The notes: generated by a model not told the origin, from the sequence alone. Positions 8,643-19,237 are shown, counted from the first letter of the stretch. The stretch is DNA of 64,000 nt from Herbaspirillum sp. SJZ107 (GCF_006715485.1 NZ_VFNH01000002.1:868001-932000); one strand, 5' to 3'. Numbers and translations are program-made.

Positions 8643-9683
8643 TTACCGGAAACGCTTCAGGATGCCGATCTGTAGCAGGTCGCGGTCATTGGTCCGGCGG
8701 AAGGTCTTGACCCGGTTGAAATTGACGAAGGCGCGGGTTGCGCTCGACAGCGCGTGCTCGGCCTGGAAACTGATCAACAGGTTGGCACGCGTCTTGTCGT
8801 CTTCGTCGCGGTCGTTGCGGGCGACGTAGGGGCCCACGCCCGCGCTCATCGCAAAGCGCGGCGTCACCTGCTGCACGTAGGAGAGCTGGGCGGCGACGCC
8901 GTCGCGGTCGACGCGCCGGCCGTCGTCGCCTTCCCAGATCAGCTTGCCGGACACGGCCCAGTGCGCGAAGCGTTCATCGAGGTATTTGCGGGCTTCCAGC
9001 ACGCCGGCATTCGCGCCATCGGTGCCCGACATGTTGGTGATCGACCTGCCGATCGAGCCGCCGAACCACCACGGGCCGGTCTTCGGTTCGGTATCGGGTT
9101 CGGGCTGCGCCGGTCCGAATTGGCGCCCGACGCCGAGCAGCACGGCGGCCGAACGGTGCGCGCCGGGCATCCATGCGTAATTCACGCCCAGGCGCAGGTG
9201 GGTGCCGGGCGGCAGCGAGCGCAGCGGCAGACGCAAGGCGCCCCCCAACAGCAGGCCCAAGTGCGAATCGTCGAACTCGCGGCCATCGATGGTGGTCGTG
9301 TTCATGCTCAGGTAGGGGCCGATGCCCAGTTCGCCGGTGAGGGTGCTGCCGAGCGGACGCACGCCCACCCATTGCAGGGCGAAGCCGTCACGGTGGTTGT
9401 TGTCGGGATGGCCCTCGTTGTAGTGGACGAAGTCGATGCGTCCCGGGCCGAGTGGGGAGGGCTCTTCGCGTCCGGCGCGCGCCTCGAAGGCGCGGCGGCC
9501 CATCGAGCGCGAGCCGCCGGGGGCGTCGTCGCGGTTGCCGCCGTAGATGCGGCCGTTGCCGAACTCCAGGGACAGGTAGGCGCCGGGACCCTCGCTGTCG
9601 GCGGGCGCGGCGCCTGTTTGCGCCTGGGCGGGACAAGCCGCGCTGCCCAGTAGCAGCGCCAGGATGGCGGTTCTCGGAGTCAC
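8643..9683 (-). CDS. Secreted outer-membrane beta-barrel-like protein, uncharacterised
   Basis: A 346-residue protein with a signal peptide (VTPRTAILALLLGSAA, cleavage near AQA-QT) and a body of alternating aromatic/small residues typical of outer-membrane strands, ending ILKRFR with no terminal Phe. Repeated glycine-rich segments such as GLLLGGALRLPL and AAVLLGVGRQFG suggest porin-like hairpins. The GTG start at 9683 is chosen because GAGGA precedes it at good spacing and it begins the signal peptide; the frame extends to 9833 without a sensible start. I recognise no family. The neighbour on the plus strand converges on it with only 9 bp between stops. Confidence 0.72.
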   Translation of the reverse strand: MTPRTAILALLLGSAACPAQAQTGAAPADSEGPGAYLSLEFGNGRIYGGNRDDAPGGSRSMGRRAFEARAGREEPSPLGPGRIDFVHYNEGHPDNNHRDGFALQWVGVRPLGSTLTGELGIGPYLSMNTTTIDGREFDDSHLGLLLGGALRLPLRSLPPGTHLRLGVNYAWMPGAHRSAAVLLGVGRQFGPAQPEPDTEPKTGPWWFGGSIGRSITNMSGTDGANAGVLEARKYLDERFAHWAVSGKLIWEGDDGRRVDRDGVAAQLSYVQQVTPRFAMSAGVGPYVARNDRDEDDKTRANLLISFQAEHALSSATRAFVNFNRVKTFRRTNDRDLLQIGILKRFR

Positions 9684-9802
9684 GGGATCCTCGCTGAGTC
9701 GGCTTATGCCGTTGGAATGTACGGCCAGTCTAGCGGCTTCGTCGCAGAAAGGGTGCAGTCTAGCGCAAGCTGTCAGTTGCACACTACGTTCAGCCGATAG
9801 AT

Positions 9803-10687
9803 TCAGCCACTGAGCTGGTTCAGGCTGGCCCACAGGTAGGCCGCCGCCATCGTGCGCTGCGGACGGTATGCTTGCAGGAAGGCTTCGGCTTCGGCGATGC
9901 CCGGCCGGGTATCCGTACCCAGCAGGCGTCCGATCGCGCTGCGCACTGCGACGTCGCCGTGCAGGGAACAGTCGGGATCGCCATAGCCGCGCAGCATCGC
10001 GTAGTTCACGGTCCAGGGACCGATGCCCTTGATCGCCAGCAGGCGCGCGGCGGTCGCGGCCAGGCCGCCGTCCGCCGGCGGATCGAGCGACAGCGCGCCG
10101 TCCGCCACCAGCCGTGCCAGGCGCAGCAGGGTGTCCGCCTTGGCGCGCGAGAACTTGCGGCTGGTCAGTTGCTCAACGTCGAGGCGGGCCACGTCCAGGG
10201 CTTCCGGGTAGCACCACAAGCCGTTCGGATGGGGGCGGCCGGCCTGCTGGATGAAACTGCGGCGCAGCGCGATCGCGAACGGCAGGTTGATCTGCTGGCC
10301 GATGATGGCCCAGGTCAGTGCCTCGAACACGGTGGCGGCCTGGATCACGCGCAGGCCCGGCATGCGCCGCACCACCGGGCCGAACAATGGATCGTCGCGC
10401 ACCGCCGCTTCGAACGATGCCGGGTCGATGCGCAGGCCGAGCATGTTCACCAGCGCGGCCTCGGCCTGCGGCGGGATGCTGTCCGCGGCGGCATCGACCA
10501 TGCAGCGGGCCCGGTCGCCGTCGAGAACGATCTGGAGCAGCACCGGCACGCCGTCCAGCAGCACCCCCTTGCGGATCGTCCCGCCCTCGATCCGTTCGGC
10601 CAGGCCTTCGGCATCGCGCCCGTGGAAGGCGAGCGCATCCTCGCGGCGGTAGCCGGCGGGCAGGGCGATGTCGAGCTGGCGGCGCAT
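9803..10687 (-). CDS. alkA: DNA-3-methyladenine glycosylase II
   Basis: This HhH-GPD base-excision enzyme removes alkylated bases from DNA. The product has 294 residues: an N-terminal AlkA_N-like part (to about residue 115), then the glycosylase domain with ALTWAIIGQQIN, the helix-hairpin-helix LLAIKGIGPWTVNYAMLRG and the catalytic Asp245 in LHGDVAVRS. The start at 10687 overlaps the stop of the upstream transporter gene by one base (TGATG), so the two are coupled. The open frame runs further upstream only as a shadow of that gene. Confidence 0.88.
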   Translation of the reverse strand: MRRQLDIALPAGYRREDALAFHGRDAEGLAERIEGGTIRKGVLLDGVPVLLQIVLDGDRARCMVDAAADSIPPQAEAALVNMLGLRIDPASFEAAVRDDPLFGPVVRRMPGLRVIQAATVFEALTWAIIGQQINLPFAIALRRSFIQQAGRPHPNGLWCYPEALDVARLDVEQLTSRKFSRAKADTLLRLARLVADGALSLDPPADGGLAATAARLLAIKGIGPWTVNYAMLRGYGDPDCSLHGDVAVRSAIGRLLGTDTRPGIAEAEAFLQAYRPQRTMAAAYLWASLNQLSG

Positions 10688-11583
10688 CACTTGGCGGGTG
10701 CGGACAGCGCCGCGGCGCGCCCGAAGCGGGGCACGAAGCCGGTCACCAGCGCGGTGCCGACCAGCACGATGGCCGAACCCACGATCGTGTACCAGCCGAT
10801 GGTTTCGTGCAGGAACAGCGCGCCCCACAGGATGCCGAACACCGGGTTGAGGAAGGTCACCGTGAGGGCCGAGGTGGTGCCGACTTCCTCGATCAGCTTG
10901 AAGTACAGGATGTAGGCGATGCCGCTGCACAGCACGCCCAGCGCCAGCACCGCCGCCGCGATGCCGGGCGTGAAGCTGCCCGTGGCCGGGAACAGCGGCA
11001 GCACCGGCAGCACCATCAGGGCCGAGGTCCACATGGTGCCGTGGGCGTTGGCGAAGGGTTCGACGCTCTTGGCCGAGCGCGCGTACAGGCTGGCCACGCT
11101 GTAGCTGAAGGCTGCCAGCAGGGCTGCCGCCACCGCGATGCCGGCGCCGGGCCGGGCCGCCACGTGGTCGAAGCCGACCAGCAGCGCGACGCCCACCGTC
11201 CCCAGCACCAGGCCGATGCCGCTCTTCAGTCCCACTGCCTGGCGCGACCACACGGCGCCGAGCAGTGCGCCCCACATCGGCGCGGTTGCATTCAGCACCG
11301 ACAGCACCGAGGCCGACAGCGTGCGCGCGGCAAAGGCGAACAGCAGGAACGGCAGCGCCGAATTGAAGAAGCCGAGGATGAAGTAATGCTTCCAGTGCGC
11401 GCGCAGGTGCAGGCGCTTCTTCAGCACCAGGCCGACGGCGGCCAGGAACAGGGCAGCGAACAGCACCCGCAATTCGATCAGGACGGCGGGCCCGAGCACG
11501 GGCGCGCTGATGCGCATGAACAGGAAGGAGCCGCCCCAGATGGCGGCGAGCAGGATGAGGCGCAGCAGGTTTGCGGTGTTCAT
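10687..11583 (-). CDS. DMT-superfamily transporter (EamA family)
   Basis: A 298-residue inner-membrane protein with about ten hydrophobic segments arranged as two EamA repeats, starting MNTANLLRLILLAAIWGGSFLFMR. Motifs ATAPMWGALLGAVW and TFLNPVFGILWGALFLHETI are typical of drug/metabolite exporters such as RhtA/YdcZ relatives. The substrate cannot be predicted. It is translationally coupled to alkA downstream. Confidence 0.86.
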   Translation of the reverse strand: MNTANLLRLILLAAIWGGSFLFMRISAPVLGPAVLIELRVLFAALFLAAVGLVLKKRLHLRAHWKHYFILGFFNSALPFLLFAFAARTLSASVLSVLNATAPMWGALLGAVWSRQAVGLKSGIGLVLGTVGVALLVGFDHVAARPGAGIAVAAALLAAFSYSVASLYARSAKSVEPFANAHGTMWTSALMVLPVLPLFPATGSFTPGIAAAVLALGVLCSGIAYILYFKLIEEVGTTSALTVTFLNPVFGILWGALFLHETIGWYTIVGSAIVLVGTALVTGFVPRFGRAAALSAPAK

Positions 11584-11719
11584 GGTTGTGCTATCCCTGT
11601 GGCAGGGAGAGGATTATCGACGGCGGCGCGCGCCCGGACTTCCCGGTTCTTGCTTTTGAATTCGGGGACGGGCGCGGATTGGCAATGGTACAAGAAACGG
11701 GGGAGGGGTGCTGCGGAGA

Positions 11720-11746
11720 GTCGTTCCTGGCAGTGCCAGGAACGAC
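11720..11746. repeat. Perfect 12-bp hairpin between eamA and the M48-like gene
   Basis: Arms GTCGTTCCTGGC (11720-11731) and GCCAGGAACGAC (11735-11746) flank a 3-nt loop. There is no U-tract, so it may act as a transcript 3'-end stabiliser or a factor-assisted terminator for the gene at 11760-12836. Confidence 0.65.
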
Positions 11747-11759
11747 AAGCTGGAAGGTA

Positions 11760-12836
11760 TTACGGCATCAAGGCCTTCTTGCCGGAGCGCTTGCTCTTGA
11801 CTTCGTTCAGCGCCCGCTCCACCGCCGCCATGCGCGCCGGCAGTGCCGGGTGGTTCGCCGTATAGCCGTTCAGCACCGACGGCGGATAGGCCTCGGCCAG
11901 GCGCCGCCAGAAGGCGGGCGCCTCGGCGACGTCGTAGCCGGCGCGGGCGGCCAGGTAGATGCCGAGGCGGTCGGCCGCGGCATCGGCGTCGGCCGGCATG
12001 GCCTTGATGCCGCCGCTGCCGATCAGCATCGAGGTGTCCGGATTGATGCTGCGCAGGTTGTCGATGATGCTGCCGATGGTCGCCTGGTTGCGCTGGGTCG
12101 CCGGGTGGCCCAGCATGTTGTGCGCCATGGTCTTGGCGACCACGAAGGCCAGTTCGTCGTCGTCGCGCGTGAAGCGGATCATGCCGCGCGTGACCAGCAC
12201 GCGCGTGCCGTCGCCGTAGGCATTCACGTTGTCGGCGTTGCCGACGTCGATCGCGAAGGCGCAGGCGCGCGTGACCGGGATCGCCATCTGGCGTTCGCTG
12301 CCGCGGCGCTCGATCGTCAGCGGCATGCTGGCCTGGGAGGCGATGATGCGGTTGAAGATGGTGCCGGCCTGGGACAGCGCATGCTGGCCGGTCGGCAGCG
12401 GCTTGCCCCCGGCGGCGAGCAGCACGTCGCCGCTCTGCAGGCCGGCGCGCGCGGCGCCGCTGCCGGCCAGCACGCCGGTCACCTGCAGGCGTTCGTCCAT
12501 GCCGAAGGCGACGTGGGCGGCTTCGTTGTAGTCGCCCGGATAGGACCAGCGGTTCTTGGCGGTGAAGCCGAGCAGCGGGCGCGCCTGGCCCTTGCACAGT
12601 TCCGCGTTCTGGATGAGGAGCGGCGCCGCGACCTTGTACAGGCGGTCCTGCAGGTCGGCCATTTTCGTGAGCGTGTCGGCGGCGGCGCTGATCTGCGGCG
12701 ACAGACCCGGTGCTTCCGGCTGGTGCTGCACCGTGCCCGGCGTGGTCGGGATCGGACGGATGTCCTGCGTGGCGCAGGCCGACAGCAGCAGGGCAAGGGA
12801 CATGCCCAGCGCGGGCAGGCGCAAATGGCGAATCAT
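11760..12836 (-). CDS. M48-like lipoprotein with PDZ domain and degenerate zinc motif
   Basis: A 358-residue predicted lipoprotein: signal peptide with lipobox LSAC (Cys21), helical segment about 45-85, PDZ-like domain about 110-185 (DERLQVTGVLAGSGAARAGL, SGDVLLAAGGKPL) and an M48-like domain about 190-345. In active relatives the zinc helix reads LGHELAHN. Here the aligned segment is VAKTMAHN (residues 233-240), so the first His and the catalytic Glu are Lys235 and Thr236. The third ligand Glu in ExxxD appears as Asp285. It is therefore probably not a working protease but keeps the fold. It lies upstream of eamA/alkA and after dut on the same strand. Confidence 0.75.
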   Translation of the reverse strand: MIRHLRLPALGMSLALLLSACATQDIRPIPTTPGTVQHQPEAPGLSPQISAAADTLTKMADLQDRLYKVAAPLLIQNAELCKGQARPLLGFTAKNRWSYPGDYNEAAHVAFGMDERLQVTGVLAGSGAARAGLQSGDVLLAAGGKPLPTGQHALSQAGTIFNRIIASQASMPLTIERRGSERQMAIPVTRACAFAIDVGNADNVNAYGDGTRVLVTRGMIRFTRDDDELAFVVAKTMAHNMLGHPATQRNQATIGSIIDNLRSINPDTSMLIGSGGIKAMPADADAAADRLGIYLAARAGYDVAEAPAFWRRLAEAYPPSVLNGYTANHPALPARMAAVERALNEVKSKRSGKKALMP

Positions 12837-12862
12837 AGGCTCCTCATTATTGTTTATATCGT

Positions 12863-13312
12863 TTATTCTTTTCCGGTGCTGCCGAAGCCGCCGGCACCGC
12901 GCTCGCTCGACGTGAAGTCGTCGACGACGTTGAAGCCCACCTGCAGCACCGGCACCACGACCAGCTGCGCCAGGCGGTCCATCGGCTGCAGGGTGAAGGC
13001 GGACTGGCTGCGGTTCCAGGTAGACACCATCAGTTGCCCCTGGTAATCGGAGTCGATCAAGCCTACCAGATTACCGAGCACGATGCCGTTCTTGTGGCCG
13101 AGTCCACTGCGCGGCAGGATCATGGCGGCGTAGCCCGGATCGCCGAGGTGGATGGCGAGGCCGGTCGGCACCAGCACGGTCTGGCCGGGCTCGATCGTGA
13201 GCGGGGCGTCGACGCAGGCGCGCAGGTCCAGGCCGGCGCTGCCGGTCGTTGCGTAGGCCGGCAGGAAGTCCTGCATGCGCGGGTCGAGGATTTTGAGGTC
13301 GATCTGTTTCAT
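12863..13312 (-). CDS. dut: dUTP diphosphatase
   Basis: Dut hydrolyses dUTP to dUMP and pyrophosphate, keeping uracil out of DNA and feeding thymidylate synthesis. The 149-residue product contains all five trimeric dUTPase motifs: [43 protein letters not shown] and the C-terminal [10 protein letters not shown] arm that closes over the active site. The start at 13312 ([13 protein letters not shown]) is the family start; the open frame continues upstream without meaning. It is 31 bp after coaBC, a conserved pairing. Confidence 0.97.
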   Translation of the reverse strand: MKQIDLKILDPRMQDFLPAYATTGSAGLDLRACVDAPLTIEPGQTVLVPTGLAIHLGDPGYAAMILPRSGLGHKNGIVLGNLVGLIDSDYQGQLMVSTWNRSQSAFTLQPMDRLAQLVVVPVLQVGFNVVDDFTSSERGAGGFGSTGKE

Positions 13313-13343
13313 TGATGCTTGATACGTGAGGCGTGGTGAATGG

Positions 13344-14567
13344 TCAGTCCAGCAGCGAACGCTGTTCCAGGCGCTTGGCGATTTCGGAGACCAGCTGGCG
13401 CGCCAGCGCCAGCTTGCCGGCGCGCGGCAGGACCGTGTGGCCGCTGTCGTCGAACAGCACGATAGCGTTCTCATCCTGCCCGAAGGTCTGTGGGCCGATA
13501 TTGCCAACGAGCAAGGGGATGCCCTTCTTTTCGCGTTTGACGGCGCCGAATTCGATCAGGTTCTGCGATTCGGCGGCAAAGCCGACGCAGTAGGGCCAGC
13601 CGCTCAGCGAGGTGGTGGCGGCCACGCTGGCGAGGATGTCGGGGTTCGGCGCAAACTGCAACTGGGGCGCGGCACTGCCGTCCTTCTTGATCTTGTGCTC
13701 GCTCGCATTCTCGACGCGCCAGTCGGCCACCGCCGCCACGCCGATGAACACGTGCTGGCCGGCGACGCCCGCCATCACCGCGTCCAGCATCTGCTGCGCG
13801 CTGCGCACGTCGATGCGGCGCACGCCGTGCGGCGCGTCGAGCGCGGTCGGGCCGGATACCAGCGTCACCTCGGCGCCGGCTTCGCGCGCCGCGCGTGCGA
13901 TCGCATAGCCCATCTTGCCCGAAGACAGATTGGTGATGCCGCGCACCGGGTCGATCGCTTCGTAGGTGGGGCCGGCCGTGATCAGGACGCGCTTGCCGGC
14001 CAGGACCTTCGGCTGGAAGGATGCAATCAATTCTTCCAGCAGTTCGTGGGGTTCCAGCATGCGGCCCATGCCGGTCTCGCCGCAGGCCTGGGAGCCGGCG
14101 GCCGGGCCGAAGATGCCGATGCCGTCGTCGCGCAGCTGGGCCACGTTGCGCTGCGTCGCCGGCTTTTCCCACATTTCGACGTTCATGGCCGGCGCCACCA
14201 GCAGCGGCACCGTGTGCGGGCGCGCCAGGCACAGCGTCGACAGCAGGTCGTCGGTGGCGCCGTGCGCCAGCTTGAAGATGAAATCGGCCGAGCAGGGCGC
14301 GATCAGGATCGCGTCGGCGCCGCGCGTCAGGTCGATGTGGGCCATGTTGTTGGGGATGCGGCCGTCCCACTGGTCGGTATACACCGGATGCCCGGACAGC
14401 GCCTGCATCGTCACCGCGCCGATGAAGTGGGTGGCGGCGTCGGTCATCACGACCTGCACGCTGGCCCCTTCCCTGGTCAGGGCGCGGCACAGTTCCGCGG
14501 CCTTGTAGCAGGCCACGCCGCCGGACAGGCCGAGGACGATCTTCTTGCCCTTCAGGTCCATGCTCAT
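13344..14567 (-). CDS. coaBC: Bifunctional phosphopantothenoylcysteine decarboxylase/synthetase
   Basis: CoaBC joins cysteine to 4'-phosphopantothenate (CTP-dependent, C-terminal CoaB) and decarboxylates the product (FMN-dependent, N-terminal CoaC) in coenzyme A synthesis. It has 407 residues. CoaC features are [12 protein letters not shown], the active-site His77 in [15 protein letters not shown] and Cys162 in [10 protein letters not shown]. CoaB features are [18 protein letters not shown] with Asn213, SSGKMGYA and HKIKK. The start ATG 14567 has an excellent site GGAAGGAG. Confidence 0.97.
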   Translation of the reverse strand: MSMDLKGKKIVLGLSGGVACYKAAELCRALTREGASVQVVMTDAATHFIGAVTMQALSGHPVYTDQWDGRIPNNMAHIDLTRGADAILIAPCSADFIFKLAHGATDDLLSTLCLARPHTVPLLVAPAMNVEMWEKPATQRNVAQLRDDGIGIFGPAAGSQACGETGMGRMLEPHELLEELIASFQPKVLAGKRVLITAGPTYEAIDPVRGITNLSSGKMGYAIARAAREAGAEVTLVSGPTALDAPHGVRRIDVRSAQQMLDAVMAGVAGQHVFIGVAAVADWRVENASEHKIKKDGSAAPQLQFAPNPDILASVAATTSLSGWPYCVGFAAESQNLIEFGAVKREKKGIPLLVGNIGPQTFGQDENAIVLFDDSGHTVLPRAGKLALARQLVSEIAKRLEQRSLLD

Positions 14568-14584
14568 GGAATCTCCTTCCGTAT

Positions 14585-15097
14585 TTACTTCTTGTTCACC
14601 CGACGCAGTTCGTCGACGATGAACAGGAAAGCGCCGAGACAGATCGCGCTGTCGGCAATATTAAAGGCCGGGAAGTGGCCGAGGCCGCGCCAGTAGAAAT
14701 CGAGGAAGTCGATCACGTGGCCGTAGGCGACGCGGTCGATCAGGTTGCCCAGGGCGCCGCCCATGATCAGCGCCAGCGCCCAGCAGAACATGCGCTGGCC
14801 GGCGTGCTTGCGCAGCAGGTGCAGGATGAAGCCCACGGCCACCAGCGCGATGGCGCCGAAGAACCAGCGCTGCCAGCCGCCCTGGGCCGCCAGGAAGCTG
14901 AAGGCCGCGCCCGGGTTATACGCCAGCACCAGGTTGAAGAAGCTGGTGACCGGCTTTTCTTCGCCGTGCATGAAGGTGCGCGTGATGGTGATCTTGGTGA
15001 TCTGGTCGATCAGGATCACGATGAAGGCGACGCCGAGCCAGGGCAGGAGGCTGGAACCGGCGGCGCCGGACGATGTTGATTTTTTTTTGGTGGCCAT
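14585..15097 (-). CDS. lspA: Lipoprotein signal peptidase (signal peptidase II)
   Basis: LspA cleaves signal peptides of prolipoproteins in the inner membrane. The 170-residue product has four membrane segments and the aspartyl protease motifs [18 protein letters not shown] and [11 protein letters not shown]. It sits directly downstream of ileS, the classical ileS-lspA order. The coding strand has a run of nine A bases at codons 4-6 (MATKKK), unusual in this GC-rich DNA. Confidence 0.97.
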   Translation of the reverse strand: MATKKKSTSSGAAGSSLLPWLGVAFIVILIDQITKITITRTFMHGEEKPVTSFFNLVLAYNPGAAFSFLAAQGGWQRWFFGAIALVAVGFILHLLRKHAGQRMFCWALALIMGGALGNLIDRVAYGHVIDFLDFYWRGLGHFPAFNIADSAICLGAFLFIVDELRRVNKK

Positions 15098-15166
15098 GTC
15101 GATGGGAAGGATGGGAACTCGCGGAGCGCCTGCACCCGGACGTGCCGGATGCAGGGCATTTTTTAA

Positions 15167-18046
15167 TTACGCGAAGCGGCGCTTCTCACCGCTGCCGAAC
15201 AGGTTGCTCGTGCAGCGGGCGCACAGGCCCGGGTGGGCCGGGTCGTGGCCGACGTCGCGGCGGTAGTGCCAGCAGCGCTCGCACTTCTCGGCGTCGGACG
15301 GGGTCACGGCCACGGCTTCCTGGGCCGCGTCCTCGACCTGCTCGACGCTCGCCTGCGAAGTGATGAACACGAACTTCAGGTCGTCCTCCAGGCTGGCCAG
15401 GGCGCGGTACTTGTCGCCGGCCGCCTTCAGCGCCAGTTCGGCCTGCAGCGAGGAACCGATCGCCCCCGAACCGCGCACTTCTTCCAGCTGCTTGGTGACG
15501 TCGTTGCGCACGTTCCTGATCAGCGCGTACTTTTCCAGCAGGGCGGCGCTGTCCGCGATCTCCGGGAAGGCCCACAGGGTCTGGGTGAAGATGGTGTCGT
15601 CGGAGTCGGCAAACGCCTTCTCGCCGGCGAACACGGCCCAGGCTTCCTCGGCGGTGAAGGACAGGATCGGTGCCATCAGGCGCAGCAGGCTGTGCGCGAT
15701 GTTCCACAGCGCAGTCTGGGCCGAGCGGCGTGCCAGCGAATCGACGCCGGTGGTGTACAGGCGGTCCTTCAGCAGGTCGAGGTAGAAGCCGCCCAGGTCT
15801 TCCGAGCAGAAGATCTGCAGGCGCGACACCACCGGGTGGAATTCGTAGCGCTCGAAGTGGGCTGCCACATCGAGCTGCAGGCGCGCCGTTTCGGCCATCG
15901 CATAGCGGTCGATCTCGAACATCTCGGCCACCGGCACGGCGTTGACGGCCGGGTCGAAGTCCGAGGTGTTCGCCAGCAGGAAGCGCAGCGTGTTGCGGAT
16001 GCGGCGGTAGGATTCCGTCACGCGCTTCAGGATCTCTTCGCCGATCGACAGCTCGCCGGTGTAGTCGGTCGAAGCGACCCACAGGCGCAGGATGTCGGCA
16101 CCGAGGGTATCCGAGATCTTTTGCGGCGCCAGCGTGTTGCCGAGCGACTTCGACATCTTCTTGCCGTTCTCGTCGACCGTGAAGCCGTGGGTCAGCAGCG
16201 CCTTGTACGGCGGACGGCCGTTCAGCATCGACGACGTCAGCAGCGACGAGTGGAACCAGCCGCGGTGCTGGTCCGAACCTTCCAGGTAGAGGTCGGCCGG
16301 GAACGCGGATTGTTCCTTGTGCGAGCCGCGCAGCACGGTCTGGTGGGTCGAGCCGGAGTCGAACCAGACGTCCAGGGTGTCGCGGTTTTTCTCGTAGGTG
16401 TCGGCGTCGTCGCCGAGCAGCTCGCGCGCATCCAGCTGGTGCCAGGCGTCGATGCCGCCCGCTTCGATCAGCTTGGCCACCTGTTCCAGCAGTTCCGGGG
16501 TGCGCGGGTGCAGCGCGCCGGTTTCCTTGTGGATGAAGAAGGCCATCGGCACGCCCCACTGGCGCTGGCGCGACAGGGTCCAGTCCGGACGGTTGGCGAT
16601 CATGCCCTGCAGGCGCGCCTGGCCCCAGTCCGGGAAGAACTGCGTTTCCGCGATGCCGGCCAGCGCGGTCTCGCGCAGGGTCGGGCCGCCATCCTTCGGC
16701 GTGATGTCCATGCCGGCGAACCACTGGTTGGTGGCGCGGTAGACGATCGGGGTCTTGTGGCGCCAGCAGTGCATGTAGCTGTGCTCGAACATCTTGAATT
16801 CGAACAGGGCGCCCGCTTCGGTCAGCGCGGCGACGATCGGCTTGCTCGCTTCCCAGATCGTCATGCCGCCGAACAGCGGCAGGGTGGCGGCGAACCGGCC
16901 GTCGCCCAGCACCGGCTTCAGGATGTCTTCGTCCTTCATGCCGTGCGCCTTGCACGACTGGAAGTCTTCGATACCGTAGGCCGGCGCCGAGTGGACCACG
17001 CCGGTGCCGCTGTCGGTGGTGACGTAGTCGGCCAGGTAGACCGGCGAGGTGCGGTCGTAGAACGGATCGGCGGCGTGCAGCGGGTGCTTGAAGCGGATGC
17101 CGTCCAGCTTGGCGCCCGTGGTCTCGGCGACGATCTCGCCTTCCAGCTTGTAGCGCTGCATGACGGATTCGACCAGGTCCTTGGCCAGGATCAGCAGCAC
17201 CGGCTTATCGTTACGGACGGTCTTTACCAGCGCGTAAGTCACTTCCGGGTGCGCGTTCAGCGCCTGGTTCGACGGGATGGTCCACGGGGTCGTGGTCCAG
17301 ATCACGATGAAGCCGTCGCCGGCCGGCAGTGCGCCCAGGCCGAAGGCGGCCGCGAGCTTGTCCGGTTCCGCGAACGGGAAGCCGACGTCGATCGCCGGGT
17401 CGCGCTTGTCCTGGTATTCGACTTCGGCCTCGGCCAGCGCCGAGCCGCAATCGAAGCACCAGTTGACCGGCTTCAGGCCGCGGTAGACATAACCCTTGTC
17501 GAGCAGCGTGCCGAGGGCGCGCAGTTCGTCGGCTTCGTTACCGTAGGCCATGGTCATGTAAGGGTTGTCCCATTCGCCGAGCACGCCCAGACGGATGAAG
17601 CCGGCGCGCTGGCGGTCGATCTGCTCGAGCGCATAGGCGCGCGCCTTTTGCAGAACCTCGGCGGTCGGCAGGTTCTTGCCGTACAGTTTTTCGATCTGGA
17701 TCTCGATCGGCATGCCGTGGCAATCCCAGCCCGGCACGTAGGGCGCATCGAAGCCGGCCATGGTGCGCGATTTGACGACCATGTCCTTCAGGATCTTGTT
17801 GACGGCGTGGCCGAGGTGGATGTCGCCGTTGGCGTAGGGCGGACCGTCGTGCAGGATGAATTTCGGACGGCCGGCGGCGGCCTTGCGCACGCGCTCGTAG
17901 ATTTTCTTGTCTTGCCATTGCTTGACCCAGCCTGGTTCGCGCTTGGCGAGGTCGCCGCGCATCGGGAAGGGCGTGTCGGTCATGTTGACCGGGTATTTGC
18001 TTTCGGGCTTCTTGGCGCCTTTTTGGCCTGGTTTGGTATCGGACAT
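15167..18046 (-). CDS. ileS: Isoleucyl-tRNA synthetase
   Basis: A 959-residue class I synthetase that charges tRNA-Ile in the cytosol and edits valine. Visible parts are the HIGH motif ([16 protein letters not shown] near residue 80), the editing-domain segment [16 protein letters not shown], the KMSKS loop ([11 protein letters not shown] near residue 631), an anticodon-binding domain and the C-terminal zinc site (CERCWHY and CARC). Length is normal for the bacterial type. It lies between ribF and lspA. Confidence 0.98.
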   Translation of the reverse strand: MSDTKPGQKGAKKPESKYPVNMTDTPFPMRGDLAKREPGWVKQWQDKKIYERVRKAAAGRPKFILHDGPPYANGDIHLGHAVNKILKDMVVKSRTMAGFDAPYVPGWDCHGMPIEIQIEKLYGKNLPTAEVLQKARAYALEQIDRQRAGFIRLGVLGEWDNPYMTMAYGNEADELRALGTLLDKGYVYRGLKPVNWCFDCGSALAEAEVEYQDKRDPAIDVGFPFAEPDKLAAAFGLGALPAGDGFIVIWTTTPWTIPSNQALNAHPEVTYALVKTVRNDKPVLLILAKDLVESVMQRYKLEGEIVAETTGAKLDGIRFKHPLHAADPFYDRTSPVYLADYVTTDSGTGVVHSAPAYGIEDFQSCKAHGMKDEDILKPVLGDGRFAATLPLFGGMTIWEASKPIVAALTEAGALFEFKMFEHSYMHCWRHKTPIVYRATNQWFAGMDITPKDGGPTLRETALAGIAETQFFPDWGQARLQGMIANRPDWTLSRQRQWGVPMAFFIHKETGALHPRTPELLEQVAKLIEAGGIDAWHQLDARELLGDDADTYEKNRDTLDVWFDSGSTHQTVLRGSHKEQSAFPADLYLEGSDQHRGWFHSSLLTSSMLNGRPPYKALLTHGFTVDENGKKMSKSLGNTLAPQKISDTLGADILRLWVASTDYTGELSIGEEILKRVTESYRRIRNTLRFLLANTSDFDPAVNAVPVAEMFEIDRYAMAETARLQLDVAAHFERYEFHPVVSRLQIFCSEDLGGFYLDLLKDRLYTTGVDSLARRSAQTALWNIAHSLLRLMAPILSFTAEEAWAVFAGEKAFADSDDTIFTQTLWAFPEIADSAALLEKYALIRNVRNDVTKQLEEVRGSGAIGSSLQAELALKAAGDKYRALASLEDDLKFVFITSQASVEQVEDAAQEAVAVTPSDAEKCERCWHYRRDVGHDPAHPGLCARCTSNLFGSGEKRRFA

Positions 18047-18135
18047 AGGACTTTTCTAAGGTGGACTGCTGTTGGGTGTGAACATGGACAAGCAGGGCGC
18101 GGCGGCCGAAGCCGCGGCGCCGCGAATGACGGTGT

Positions 18136-19107
18136 TCAAATTCGATCGGTGGCGGTGAGGGCGCCGGCGCGCTGGGCGAACCAGGCACGCGCCTGTTGGG
18201 CATCGCGCTCGATGGCGGCCGTCAGCGTGGGCAGGTCGACGTATTTTTCCTCGTCACGCAGCTTGGCCAGGAATTCCACTTGCACCAGCTTGCCGTAGCA
18301 GGGCTGGTTATAGTCGAACACATGCACTTCGAGCAGCATGCGGCCCGCGTCCTCGACGGTCGGACGCACGCCCAGGCTGGCGACGGCCGGCAGCGGCTGC
18401 GGTCCCAGGCCGTGCACCTGCACCACGAAGATGCCGGCCAGGGCCGGGCGGTGCACGACGCGCAGGTTCAGCGTCGGGAAGCCCAGCGTGCGGCCCAGCT
18501 TGGCACCGTGGATCACGTGGCCGGACATCGAATACGGATGGCCGAGCAGGGCGCGCGTGGCGTCGAAATCGGCGGCGGCCAGCGCGCTGCGCACGGCCGA
18601 GGACGAGATGCGGGTGGCGTCGTGCAGCACGGCAGGCAGGCTGTGCACTTCGAAGCCGTACTCCTTGCCGGCTTCGGCCAGCAGGGCGACATTGCCAGCG
18701 CGCCGGGCGCCGTAGCAGAAATCGTCCCCCACCATCAGCCATTTGACGTGCAGGCCTTCGACCAGTACCCGCTCGGTGAATTCGCGCGGCGACATGGCGG
18801 CGAAATGCTCGTTGAAATGCTCGACGATGACACGGTCGATGCCGGCATTCGACAGCGATTCCAGCTTGTCGCGCAGGTTGGCGATGCGTGCCGGGGCCTT
18901 GGACAGATCCCCGCTGCGCTGCGCAAAATATTCGCGCGGATGCGGCTCGAACGTCATCACGGCGGATTCCAGCCCAAGGCGCCGCGCACTGGCGGTCACG
19001 TGGGCCAACAGCGCCTGATGTCCGCGGTGGACACCGTCGAAGTTGCCAATCGTGAGTGCGCACGGGGCACGTGCCCTGTCGTTGGGAAGTCCGCGAAATA
19101 CCTTCAT
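18136..19107 (-). CDS. ribF: Bifunctional riboflavin kinase / FAD synthetase
   Basis: RibF makes FMN and then FAD from riboflavin. The 323-residue product has an N-terminal adenylyltransferase domain (IGNFDGVHRGHQALL, VGDDFCYGARRAGN, ISSSAVRSAL) and a C-terminal kinase domain (GHVIHGAKLGRTLGFPTLNL, GIFVVQV, VHVFDYNQPCYG). It heads the ribF-ileS-lspA-coaBC-dut series on the minus strand. Confidence 0.97.
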   Translation of the reverse strand: MKVFRGLPNDRARAPCALTIGNFDGVHRGHQALLAHVTASARRLGLESAVMTFEPHPREYFAQRSGDLSKAPARIANLRDKLESLSNAGIDRVIVEHFNEHFAAMSPREFTERVLVEGLHVKWLMVGDDFCYGARRAGNVALLAEAGKEYGFEVHSLPAVLHDATRISSSAVRSALAAADFDATRALLGHPYSMSGHVIHGAKLGRTLGFPTLNLRVVHRPALAGIFVVQVHGLGPQPLPAVASLGVRPTVEDAGRMLLEVHVFDYNQPCYGKLVQVEFLAKLRDEEKYVDLPTLTAAIERDAQQARAWFAQRAGALTATDRI

Positions 19108-19237
19108 TGGATGATTCGTGCTCCGAGGCGAAATACCAGATTATACGGCAACTGCGATGTTGCAAAGCGCAATGGCCGAAAGCGCGGGGCAGGGGAAAGG
19201 CGTGCGCAGTGGCCCGCGCCGGGTCGCGTAAACGTAA

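Noticed and set aside
15233-18298. A very long open frame (over 1000 codons) opposite ileS and part of ribF
   Set aside because: It is an antisense shadow in high-GC DNA. Its translation is low in recognisable motifs and it lies wholly opposite conserved ileS and ribF.
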